A DNA stretch of 64,000 nucleotides from Hyphomonadaceae bacterium UBA7672 (GTDB taxonomy: Bacteria; Pseudomonadota; Alphaproteobacteria; Caulobacterales; Hyphomonadaceae), in assembly GCA_002483135.1 (NCBI GenBank), contig DLHI01000035.1, positions 184,448-248,447 of the forward strand. Direction: 5' to 3'. Below the pieces are notes generated by a model. It worked only from the letters and a program-made list of their open reading frames with translations, ran no database searches and was not told the DNA's origin. Shown here in pieces: positions 45,126 through 53,448 of the stretch; positions within the stretch are counted from its first letter, which is position 1; every line of letters starts with the position of its first letter. The translations under genes and the position numbers were made by a program.

Positions 45126-45526
45126 CAGTGGTGGTCGTGGTTCTTGGCCGGCGGTGGAGAAGAAGGCACGGCGCCGGGCTTGATCACGATGATGATCGAA
45201 CCTTCGATCGGGTGTCCGTCCTTAGACAGCGCCTTCCACTTGATCTCATTGCGGCCAGTCGCGAGCTTCGGATCATGCACCATGAAGCTTGTCGAACTGC
45301 CCGATGGCATGACGTCCAGCTTGCGCTCGGGCTGGCCCGGTGCGATCAGGATAATCGATGTAATCCGCGCAGCCTCGTTGAAGTTGATCGTGATCTCACC
45401 AGGCGAAGCCGGCAGGATTGAGCCGCTGGCCGGAACCGTATTCTTCACGGTCGAATGGGCGAGGGCAGGCGTCGCCGCCAGCGCCATCGCAGCGCCAATC
45501 AGAAGTGAGCGGAAGTATCTTGTCAT
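45125..45526 (-). CDS. copC: CopC domain periplasmic copper-binding protein (copy B)
   Basis: A 133-residue paralogue of 28619-29020. The mature N-terminal His (LAHSTVKNTV) and the DGHP motif are preserved, as is the C-terminal AKNHDHH tail. Most differences are in the signal peptide and in the ILIAPGQPERKLDV loop, so the metal site is probably the same. Start overlaps the mbnH stop (ATGA). Confidence 0.92.
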   Translation of the reverse strand: MTRYFRSLLIGAAMALAATPALAHSTVKNTVPASGSILPASPGEITINFNEAARITSIILIAPGQPERKLDVMPSGSSTSFMVHDPKLATGRNEIKWKALSKDGHPIEGSIIIVIKPGAVPSSPPPAKNHDHH

Positions 45527-46728
45527 GGCGTCGATCCTTCTTGCCAGGGGTCAGAAAATTTCGGGTCTTTCAGGAAGTCTTCGTCGGTGAACGATCGAAG
45601 GAAGGCGATGATGTCCGCGCGCTCTTCGGCCGACATCTCGAAGCCGGGCACGAATGAACTCTTGAGCGGGTTGTCGCGGCCGATACCCTTGTTGGGGCCA
45701 TCCGGGATCGTGCGCCCGCCTGCCGCGTAGTGGTCGAGCACGTCGTCCAGCGTCGCGATCGAGCCATCATGCATGTAGGGCGCGGTGACGGCGACATTGC
45801 GCAGGCTGGGCGCCTTGAAGCGGCCCATATCCTCGGGTCGTCCGGTCAGTTCAGCGACGCCCGTGTTATGCGCTGGATACGCGCCCTTGCCGTCGATGTT
45901 GTAGAGGCCGGTATTGTGAAACGCGATCTCCGGGTGCGGCGCGCGGGCATGAATGACGTTGTCGCTCATGTTGAAATTGTTGTGGCAGTGATGGCACTCG
46001 AACTTCTCGGAGAAGAAGAGAGCTTCGCCACGGATGGCAGACTCGGAGATCGCATCGACATCGCCGCCATAGCGATAGCGATCGTACGGCGAGTTGACGG
46101 AGATGATCGTGCGCTGGAACGCCGACAATGCCCGGACCACGGTCGCGAGGCTGATCTCGCCGCCCATGTCGGGGAATGCCTTGGGGAAGAGGTCGCGATA
46201 GATGGGCTCGGCCTTGAGCCGCGTTACGAGTTCTTCGTCGAGGCCCGCCATTCCCATCTCGACAGGTTCCTGACCGACAAGCGGGACAAGCGCCTGCTGT
46301 TCCAGCGAGTGAAGCAGCGGGTTGGCCCATGTGAGGACTGGCGTATAGGCGACATTCGCCAGCGACATGGAATTGCGCGGCGTGAACTGACCTGTCACCC
46401 CAGGCGACACTGGAAGCCCGTCCGTGAACGCCAGCTCCTGCTTATGGCAGCTTGCGCAGGATTTCGATTTGTCGGCTGACAGTCGCACATCATAGAAAAG
46501 TCGCCGCCCCAGCTCGACCTTGGCGGCATTGAGCCGGTTGGAGGCAGGCTCAAGCGGGGGCGGCGTCCAGTCGGGAAGCCCCAGATCGTACGCGATCGGG
46601 ACGAGGGCGAATTCCAGCTGGGAGGAAGCTGGCTCCGCCGCCGGCGAAGCCGTCGACACGGGTTGATCGCTTCCGGATGCGCAGCCGGAAAGGACCACGG
46701 CCGCTGTCGCTAGCAGTCGCCGGATCAT
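45523..46728 (-). CDS. mbnH: MbnH-type di-heme MauG-like enzyme (copy B)
   Basis: A 401-residue lipoprotein with the same two heme motifs (CASCH and CHHCH) as copy A. It is two residues shorter in the signal peptide. The region between the hemes and the PYMHDGSIATLDDVLDHYAAGGRT segment is nearly unchanged, so the enzyme should be active on its own MbnP or on copy A's. It directly follows mbnP. Confidence 0.9.
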   Translation of the reverse strand: MIRRLLATAAVVLSGCASGSDQPVSTASPAAEPASSQLEFALVPIAYDLGLPDWTPPPLEPASNRLNAAKVELGRRLFYDVRLSADKSKSCASCHKQELAFTDGLPVSPGVTGQFTPRNSMSLANVAYTPVLTWANPLLHSLEQQALVPLVGQEPVEMGMAGLDEELVTRLKAEPIYRDLFPKAFPDMGGEISLATVVRALSAFQRTIISVNSPYDRYRYGGDVDAISESAIRGEALFFSEKFECHHCHNNFNMSDNVIHARAPHPEIAFHNTGLYNIDGKGAYPAHNTGVAELTGRPEDMGRFKAPSLRNVAVTAPYMHDGSIATLDDVLDHYAAGGRTIPDGPNKGIGRDNPLKSSFVPGFEMSAEERADIIAFLRSFTDEDFLKDPKFSDPWQEGSTP

Positions 46729-46729
46729 G

Positions 46730-47644
46730 TCAGCTCGCCTTCGCGAAGTGCTGGCCAGCTGAGAGCTTGCCACGGAAGGTGAGTCCGAGACGGTCCATGA
46801 TGGCGATGCAGTCATCGTCGTTCGTGAACGCCATGCAGCCCGACGCGGAGTTCGGTGCGTTCACCGTGATATCGGTCGCTGCGAGGAGGTCTCCCAGGTC
46901 GAGCACGACCTTCTGCCGTGTGAGATCGAAACCATCGATCCGATAGGTTGGCCGGTTCGCATTCTTGCATGGCGAGGTCGGCGGAGTGGTCGGCGAACCT
47001 TCACCGCAATCTGTCGATCCGAGATGGATCGAGAACCCCGATGCTGCCATGCCGGCCATTCCCTGCATCGCCGGCTGAGTGGCGGCGGGCGGCTTGTTGG
47101 CTGTGTCGAAGTCGATCGTCGTGAACTTGTATCCGATCCGCCATGGCCAGGTGAGACCGCTATAGTTGAGGGGCGCTGCTGCGAGGGTCGGGTCCTTGTG
47201 ATTGAGATCGAATGGTACGCCGATCTCGAACACGACGCCGTTGTAGTTCCCGGCCGGAGCCGTGCCGCGGATTGCACTATTCATCGGTGCGTTGCCGTTG
47301 CAGTTGCCGGTGGCATTCTCGAAGTCGAGTAGCGCAACCTTGTCGTTCTGCCACTGATTGTCCGATGTCAGCGCGAGCGGAACTTCGCTGCCATCGGATG
47401 CGATCAACCGGACGTTGCTCACATAGACACGGAAGTCCTGCAGCATCAGTGTCGCCTTGGACGTGCCGACGTTGGTGTAGCTCTCGCCGCAATGCGCGGG
47501 TTGGCCGTTGATGCGTGCGTCGAAGTTCACCGTTATCGGCGCGCTGCCAGCTCCGGTGGTTGGGGATGTGGCGCAGCCAGACAGGCCCAGCGTCAACGCA
47601 AGAGCTGAGGCGGACAGGAGTCGCCCGCCAGAGGAGGAAAGCAT
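46730..47644 (-). CDS. mbnP: MbnP-type four-Cys copper protein (copy B)
   Basis: A 304-residue lipoprotein (LSGC at 21-24), same length as copy A. The WPW motif and mature cysteines are all kept; the signal-peptide Cys6 of copy A is Gly here. Differences cluster after the lipobox (SPTTGAGSAPITV) and around residues 185-190. Retention of all candidate ligands suggests both copies are functional. An upstream in-frame ATG (47713) is rejected because copy A starts at MLSSS. Confidence 0.92.
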   Translation of the reverse strand: MLSSSGGRLLSASALALTLGLSGCATSPTTGAGSAPITVNFDARINGQPAHCGESYTNVGTSKATLMLQDFRVYVSNVRLIASDGSEVPLALTSDNQWQNDKVALLDFENATGNCNGNAPMNSAIRGTAPAGNYNGVVFEIGVPFDLNHKDPTLAAAPLNYSGLTWPWRIGYKFTTIDFDTANKPPAATQPAMQGMAGMAASGFSIHLGSTDCGEGSPTTPPTSPCKNANRPTYRIDGFDLTRQKVVLDLGDLLAATDITVNAPNSASGCMAFTNDDDCIAIMDRLGLTFRGKLSAGQHFAKAS

Positions 47645-47724
47645 GTGTTCATGACCCGAAAATGCGTGTCGACGCGCGGATCCGCGCAATCGGCCAGGCG
47701 GGCTTGCGCCCACCGCGAAGCAGT

Positions 47725-48126
47725 TCAGATCAGGTTTGGAGGACCGGTCGCCGGCGGCGGGGGCGCGGAGAGGCCGCGGCCAGGCTGCACGTAAGACGGC
47801 GCGGGCAGATCAATTTGCTGGGAAACCGCCTGGAACGGGATGGCCACTGCCGACGGTGGAGCGGACATGGCCGGTGTGGCCGCGAACGCGCATGGCGGCT
47901 GGTCGGTCTTCCCTCCGGCAGGCTTCTTGAGCGGGACATCCGCAAGATCAACCAGTTCGCCGGTATCGAGATTGAGAGCGGATACAGGCTGCGCGTGTGA
48001 ATCGCACAGTTGCATCACCACGAAACGCCCTTCGGGCGTATCGGCGGCTGCGAGCATATAGCCGCCTGGCACGAGCGCGCGCACGAGGACAGCGAGAAGC
48101 GCCAAGGCCCCTAGCTTCCTACCCAT
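47725..48126 (-). CDS. DUF2946-like exported protein (copy B)
   Basis: A 133-residue paralogue of 31225-31626, with LGALALLAVLVRALVPGGYM, VVMQLCDSH and PPCAFAATPA. Start at MGRKLG, the only start shared by both copies. It is 80 bases upstream of mbnP, as in copy A, so both probably share a transcript. Confidence 0.78.
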   Translation of the reverse strand: MGRKLGALALLAVLVRALVPGGYMLAAADTPEGRFVVMQLCDSHAQPVSALNLDTGELVDLADVPLKKPAGGKTDQPPCAFAATPAMSAPPSAVAIPFQAVSQQIDLPAPSYVQPGRGLSAPPPPATGPPNLI

Positions 48127-48334
48127 GCTACGTGTCCAGGCGAGAATGTGCGCCTCCCTCAATATTAGGAGAATACGCCCTTTCGCCCCGGCGCCGCAAG
48201 GCCGCGCCCCTGCGGCGCGATTCACACATAGGTGTGAAAGCGTTCGCCGAAGCGCAGATGACAGGGCGGATCTGCGAACTGCTAGTCGCATGGCTTCGCT
48301 CTATTCTGGGCTGCGGCCCTCGACCGGTGGGCTC

Positions 48335-48841
48335 TCAATTCGAAACTGGCAGCCCATCCTTTCGGCGTATCGCAAGGACCGACGGTCTCGGTGGCAACGT
48401 GTTGAAGTCTGGCCAGCGCGTCCCGGGGGATTCAAAGGTTGCGCCATCGGAGTCGCCGGGATGCTGAACGGCGATGAAAAGTGCTCCGCCGTCGTGCGAG
48501 AAGCGGGGGCCGCAGACTTCAGCACCCGCCGGGGCGCGGAAGAACGCGCGCGATAGTCCGCGCTCCGCGCCGTCTGTACCCATCGACCAGAGGCCATCGG
48601 CAGCGCCGGTGTCGTCATTGCCATCGGTCGCGACCCAGAGCCGTCCCTGAGAATCGACGGCGACGTTGTCGGGTGAGTCGAACCAGCCATTTTCACTTGT
48701 GGCTGGATTCCAGGTCGTTTGATCCTTTACCGGATCGCCGCACAGAACGAGGATTTCCCAGCGTGACGTCGTGGAAGCGAAATCCCCATTGGGCTCTATG
48801 ATCTCGATGATGTGGCCGGTCCGGTTGTTGGCGCGAGGATT
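48335..48841 (-). pseudogene. C-terminal remnant of a second phoX
   Basis: About 168 C-terminal codons of a PhoX paralogue in an unbroken frame, ending GLPVSN like the intact copy. The 5' part is missing: similarity stops abruptly at 48841 and unrelated sequence follows. It marks the end of the duplicated block and has no start codon or signal peptide. Confidence 0.88.
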
Positions 48842-49273
48842 GCCAAACTGCCATGCGGCGTTCCGCTAGCTGGTCTCTCGAATGACCGGGCCGGGGAATG
48901 AGTGGGACCGGCAGAGACGAGATTTGGTCCCGGCGACAGGCGAGCGACTGAGGTTCGGCTAGAAACTGTCATCCCAGCCATATGATCGGCGTGGCCGGAA
49001 TTGGCCGAGGCTGTGTGAAAACGCACTGACGCTGATTTTGAGCGGTCGGAAACTACGTTGAGCGCGCTGCCAATACTTGGACGCGAACGACTTGGCGCAA
49101 CTCGACTTGGCGGGCGGAAATTTCTTTCCGCAGCTTTTCGTCTCGTCTACGTTTTCACACAGCCTCGGCCCATACCGGCCGCTCGGGCGGGCGTTCGCCA
49201 TCGGTGTGAAGAGTGTTGTACTGATCGGTATCGAGCGCTAGGGAGGCGCTTCGTTCCGGAGATGTTTGCGCCA
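48842..49273. other. Spacer between the duplicated block and the TonB receptor
   Basis: No gene is supported. It contains the breakpoint of the duplication at its left end and must hold the receptor promoter. I looked for a Zur-type palindrome like the one at 35499 and saw none. Confidence 0.5.
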
Positions 49274-51304
49274 ATGAAGTTGCCTTTAGCGATCATCCTT
49301 ACAATCGCCGTGGCCGCCCCCGCGCTGGCGCAGTCGCCTGAGGAAGTGAGCGACACCGTGGTGATCTACGGCCGCGCGCTGGATCTTGTCGGCGAGGCGA
49401 CGTCCGCATCCGAGGGCATTGTCGGCTATGCAGACTTTCAGGACCGTCCGCTGTCGCGCGCGGGCGAGCTTGTGGAGGTGATCCCCGGCGCGATCGCCAC
49501 GCAGCACTCAGGCGAAGGCAAGGCCAACCAGTATTTCCTGCGCGGCTTCAACCTCGACCATGGCACGGACTTCTCCGCGAGCATGGACGGCGCGCCCATC
49601 AACAACCGCACGCACGGACACGGACAGGGCTATCTCGATCTCAATTTCATGATCCCCGAGATTGTCGAGCAGGTGCGCTATCGCAAAGGGCCCTACCACG
49701 CCGACAGCGGCGATTTTTCCGTAGCCGGCTCCGCCGCCTTCCGCACATACGACGCCCTGCTCGAAGACTTCGCCGAAATACGCGTTGGAGAGTTCGGCTA
49801 TGTGCGCGGGGTCGCCGCCGCTTCGTTCGATCTGTCGTCCGAGACCACGCTGCTGGTCGCAGGCGGAGGCGAGACCTATGACGGGCCGTGGGCGCTGGAT
49901 CAGGATCTTCGCAAGCTCGCCGCCATGGCGAAGCTGACGCACGAGACGGGCAATGCAAGATACAGCGTGGCGCTGTGGGCGTATGAAAACCAGTGGGATT
50001 CGACCGATCAGGTTCCGTTGCGAGCGGTCGAGTCCGGGCTGATCGATCGTTTCGGCTATATCGATCCCGATCTGGGCGGCGACACGTCGCGCTATGCCAT
50101 CGTGGGCAATGCCGAGTTTGACCATGGCGCGGGCGCCAGCACGAAGGTGAACGCCTATGCGGTGGCCTACGAGCTGAGCCTGTTTTCGGATTTCACTTAT
50201 CTGCTCGAGGATCCGGTCAATGGCGATGAATTCGAACAGCGCGATGAGCGCACGGTCTATGGCGCCTCCGTCGAGCATGCCCGCCCTCTCAATGACGCGA
50301 TCGACCTGCGCATGGGCGGCGATGTTCGCTACGACGATATCAGCGATATCGGCCTGTTCCGTACGGCGGGACGCCAGCGCATCTCGACCGTTCGCGAGGA
50401 TTCGGTGGGGGAACTGAGCGTATCGGCGTGGGGCGAAGCGCAGGTCGACCTGTCTCCGTCGCTGCGAGCCATCATCGGGCTGCGCGGCGACTATTACGAC
50501 GCGGATGTCGACGCATTGAGCCTGCCCGCCAATGGCGGCTCGGCCAGCGACTCGATGCTGTCGCCCAGCCTGGGTCTTGCGTGGAAGGCCGACGACGGCC
50601 TGGAATTCTACGCCAATTATGGCCAGGGCTTCCACTCCAACGATGTGCGCGGCGCGACGATCACCATTGATCCCGCAACGAACGATCCGGCGGACCAGGT
50701 TCCGATCCTTGTGCGTGCGGAGGGCGCGGAGATCGGGACGCGCATCGAGCGGGGATCATGGAACGCAACGCTGACGGCGTTCTGGCTGACGCTCGACTCC
50801 GAGCTTGTCTTTGTCGGCGATGCCGGAACGACCGAAGCCAATGACGCCTCGGAGCGCACTGGCGTCGAGGCGACGCTGTTCTGGCAGCCCATCGACTGGC
50901 TTGCACTGGACGCCAGCGCAGCGTTCACGGACGCGAGGTTCGATATCTCCGGACCGGACGACCGGATTCCCAACGCGGTCGATACCGTGATCGCAGGCGG
51001 CGCGGTCTTCCGGTTCGATCCGCTTACCCTGTCGCTGCGCGCCCGGCATTTCGGCGCGGCGCCGTTGATCGAGGATGGATCGGTGGAATCCGAGCAGACC
51101 ACGATTGTGAACGCATCGGCGACCTATGACGTTGGATCGATGACGTTTGGTCTCGAGGTTCTCAACCTCTTCGACGCCAGGGACTCCGACATCACATATT
51201 ACTTCGAATCGCAACTGCCGGGAGAAATGGGTCCGGTGGAGGATGTTCACTTCCACCCGGTTGAGCCGCGCCAGATTCGCGCGAGCGTACGGTATCGCTT
51301 CTAA
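49274..51304 (+). CDS. TonB-dependent receptor, probably for metal or metallophore
   Basis: A 676-residue outer-membrane receptor with signal peptide MKLPLAIILTIAVAAPALAQ. The plug shows VIPGAIATQHSGEGKANQYFLRGFNLDHGTDFS, MDGAPINNRTHGHGQGYLDLNF, and the barrel ends VRYRF with a terminal Phe. The His-rich HGHGQG loop of the plug may touch a metal. It sits at the end of the copper island next to MbnP/MbnH genes, which elsewhere also keep company with TonB receptors. An upstream ATG at 49262 is possible. Confidence 0.88.
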   Translation: MKLPLAIILTIAVAAPALAQSPEEVSDTVVIYGRALDLVGEATSASEGIVGYADFQDRPLSRAGELVEVIPGAIATQHSGEGKANQYFLRGFNLDHGTDFSASMDGAPINNRTHGHGQGYLDLNFMIPEIVEQVRYRKGPYHADSGDFSVAGSAAFRTYDALLEDFAEIRVGEFGYVRGVAAASFDLSSETTLLVAGGGETYDGPWALDQDLRKLAAMAKLTHETGNARYSVALWAYENQWDSTDQVPLRAVESGLIDRFGYIDPDLGGDTSRYAIVGNAEFDHGAGASTKVNAYAVAYELSLFSDFTYLLEDPVNGDEFEQRDERTVYGASVEHARPLNDAIDLRMGGDVRYDDISDIGLFRTAGRQRISTVREDSVGELSVSAWGEAQVDLSPSLRAIIGLRGDYYDADVDALSLPANGGSASDSMLSPSLGLAWKADDGLEFYANYGQGFHSNDVRGATITIDPATNDPADQVPILVRAEGAEIGTRIERGSWNATLTAFWLTLDSELVFVGDAGTTEANDASERTGVEATLFWQPIDWLALDASAAFTDARFDISGPDDRIPNAVDTVIAGGAVFRFDPLTLSLRARHFGAAPLIEDGSVESEQTTIVNASATYDVGSMTFGLEVLNLFDARDSDITYYFESQLPGEMGPVEDVHFHPVEPRQIRASVRYRF

Positions 51305-51759
51305 GGTTGACTGACGACTTTCGGCGATGTCCCGTCACCGATCACACGGGTGTGGACTTCCGTTATGCTGCCGGATGCAGTCTCTCAACGTAGTGTCAGC
51401 GAACCCATTGGGTGGGTCTGACAGGACTCACAATTCATGCTGAATGCAATTGAGTTGACTTACCGTCGATTGGGAATGGCTCGGGTACCACCAAGTGTAC
51501 CAACAACATCGGAAAGGCTCTAATCCGGCACTTCAGCCAAGGGGCCCGGGCTGCCTGGCTTTTGAAAATCGTACGGCGATACAAGCAAACCCTATATGTT
51601 CCGCGTTGCGGGGCGTTTCCGCGAGCGCGTCTCTGCTATCACTCTGCAGTGAGAATCTTCGAAGGCCCGCAGTTCGAGTGACCAAATTGGAGCGTTGATC
51701 GCTGGCGGGTTTCTGCGAGCGAATGAGAAGCTGGTCGTAAAGCTCTCGAAATAATCGGG
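51305..51759. other. Internal island boundary without genes
   Basis: No coding region is supported. It holds a tRNA-end-like sequence at 51411-51429 and an arm-type motif, GTACCACCAAGTGTACCAAC, at 51485-51504. The motif agrees with the one at 35762-35781 at 18 of 20 positions and lies at almost the same distance from its att-like site (about 56-58 bases). Confidence 0.6.
51411..51429. repeat. Diverged internal attachment-like site
   Basis: Matches the tRNA-Ile 3' end (61343-61361) at 16 of 19 positions; the three differences are all transitions. With the arm-type motif beside it, it looks like an older att site separating two islands, or the left end of the right-hand island. Confidence 0.6.
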
Positions 51760-53292
51760 CTACGTGCGCTTAAAGAACTCAGCAAAGTCGCCGATCTCCA
51801 GCACTAACTGCCTGTTGGGCATACGATCTGCCAACTCGTCACGGCGCGTAGCAATCGTCTCGCCGACATCGCGGCCCAACGCCACTTCCGCTGCCAATAT
51901 GCGGGAAGGATGGAACGTCAGCTTCTGCATCGCTCCCACTTCAACGTGATCCGCAACCGGCCACTGCGCGACGGCGCCAAACCACCACTTGCCCACCTTG
52001 ATCGACAGGCTCGAAAGAAGTGTGGCCCACGGGCGGTCAAAATCCGCCTGTCTTGGAAACGTGGCGCGGTAGCGTCCTGGTCCGACCAAGTGGGTCATGA
52101 GTTCGATCTCTTCGCGCGCTGAGCTTAGGTCGAGAGGGCTTAGGTTCACTGTTTCCACCATCGCGGTCTTCGCGACCTTCTTCAGGATGCTGGCTGCCTT
52201 TCCGATCTCGATCCAACCCAGGTCCAACCCTAGGTCGTGGTCGAGATCGATCGATCCCAGCTGCACGACGCGGTTCTCTGCATGAAAGGTGAGGGAGATC
52301 GGTCCCGTTCCACGCCATTGCATCAACTGGCCGAACAACTCGATCGTCGCCAAGGGAACTTGATCGTCCGTCTTCAGGTTCGCTACCGCCTGTGTTTTTC
52401 CGGATCCGTGAAGGATCAGCTCGATGCAGCCGGCAATGATGCGGCCCTTCCGCATGAGAGGATCGCCGCCTGGCATGACAACGCCCATCGCCTGTGCGGG
52501 CGTGAAGAATTCTTCTCCCGAAGAGCTGCACAATCGAAGCGTGCCGTTGCGAGGCGATGGCCTAACAGATAGCGACCCCCGCGAGCTCAAAATTTCCGGC
52601 TGGCCGCTGTCGATCCCAAAACGTCTCGATTTGTAAGCGAAGTGTGTGAAGGGAAGGCTGTCACGCAAACCAAGCTGGAGGTCCATGATATCTTCCGGCG
52701 ATTTGATCTCAAGGGTGACATCGGCCTTCCCATAGCCGTCCTCGAAGCCCAGCGTGTTGACCAGCTGTCGCTTCGCCTCGGTATAGCCGGTCCCAACGTC
52801 ATCGATTTTCATTGCGATTGCGGCGAGTGGGTCTGCGGTCGCCTCGCTTTCACTGAATGTGAATGAGAGAAAGCGCCGGTGAAGGGCCTCATCGCGCTCG
52901 CAATCTGCCTGCCGCACTGCCCGGAGAATGTGCGCCAGCTCATCCCGCCAGATATGACGTACGTAGATTGCTTCCCGCCGAGGGCCTGACGCGAGGCGGA
53001 TGAACACGATGAAGAACGGCTGAGAAGACTCCGCCATTCGTAGCGCGTTGGACAAGCTAACCGTCACGGCCGCGCGAGTGGTTTTGGTGGTCTTAACCTG
53101 GACCAACGCCGAGCGCGCAGGCTTGCGACGGTCCAAGGGCGTGTTCGGCTGACGCACCTCGGGATACTCGATGAAAAAATCCCAGCCGCGTTCGTCCTCT
53201 TCCGATTTGTTGCAGACGACGTCTGCTTCCGAGCAAAGCTGTGAGAATTTCTTCTGGCCGACAATGCCTGTCTTGCCGCGGGACGAACTCAT
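51760..53292 (-). CDS. DUF4365-like putative nuclease
   Basis: A 510-residue protein. The N-terminal part resembles DUF4365/Mrr-like PD-(D/E)xK domains: FSQLCSEADVVCNKS, RGWDFFIEYP with D38, then ALVQVKTTK with Q65-x-K67. The remaining 400 residues are not recognised; they contain repeated beta-rich segments (GSIDLDHDLGLDLGWIEIG). It lies 157 bases downstream of the STAND gene on the same strand and probably acts with it. A role in defence against foreign DNA is inferred from motif and context only. Confidence 0.7.
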   Translation of the reverse strand: MSSSRGKTGIVGQKKFSQLCSEADVVCNKSEEDERGWDFFIEYPEVRQPNTPLDRRKPARSALVQVKTTKTTRAAVTVSLSNALRMAESSQPFFIVFIRLASGPRREAIYVRHIWRDELAHILRAVRQADCERDEALHRRFLSFTFSESEATADPLAAIAMKIDDVGTGYTEAKRQLVNTLGFEDGYGKADVTLEIKSPEDIMDLQLGLRDSLPFTHFAYKSRRFGIDSGQPEILSSRGSLSVRPSPRNGTLRLCSSSGEEFFTPAQAMGVVMPGGDPLMRKGRIIAGCIELILHGSGKTQAVANLKTDDQVPLATIELFGQLMQWRGTGPISLTFHAENRVVQLGSIDLDHDLGLDLGWIEIGKAASILKKVAKTAMVETVNLSPLDLSSAREEIELMTHLVGPGRYRATFPRQADFDRPWATLLSSLSIKVGKWWFGAVAQWPVADHVEVGAMQKLTFHPSRILAAEVALGRDVGETIATRRDELADRMPNRQLVLEIGDFAEFFKRT

Positions 53293-53448
53293 TCTCCCAT
53301 TCTCCCTCGCACGACAGTCGGCGGCGCCGGCGGATGCCAATCATCGCAGAGAAGGCGTGCGAATCGTACCATCCCTGCATCGGCGCAGTATAGCGGCGGT
53401 GCTCCAGTTGCTGAACCATCGGTGTGGCCGGAGCGATCCTATTAAGCC

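Larger units (their letters stand above)
44205..48841. repeat. Segmental duplication, copy B (in the island)
   Basis: Repeats the segment at about 27690-32360 in the same orientation, with high nucleotide identity over intergenic as well as coding parts. The right boundary is sharp, inside phoX, directly after GCGAGGATTG at about 48841. Differences include a few indels (MbnH is two residues shorter) and many silent changes, so the copies have had time to diverge. Confidence 0.9.

Noticed and set aside
48842..49273. Zur box upstream of the island TonB receptor
   Set aside because: No palindrome resembling TGTTATA-N-TATAACA could be found there.
49508..50635. A 375-codon minus-strand frame inside the second TonB receptor
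   Set aside because: It is antisense to a well-supported receptor and shows no domain or start signal.
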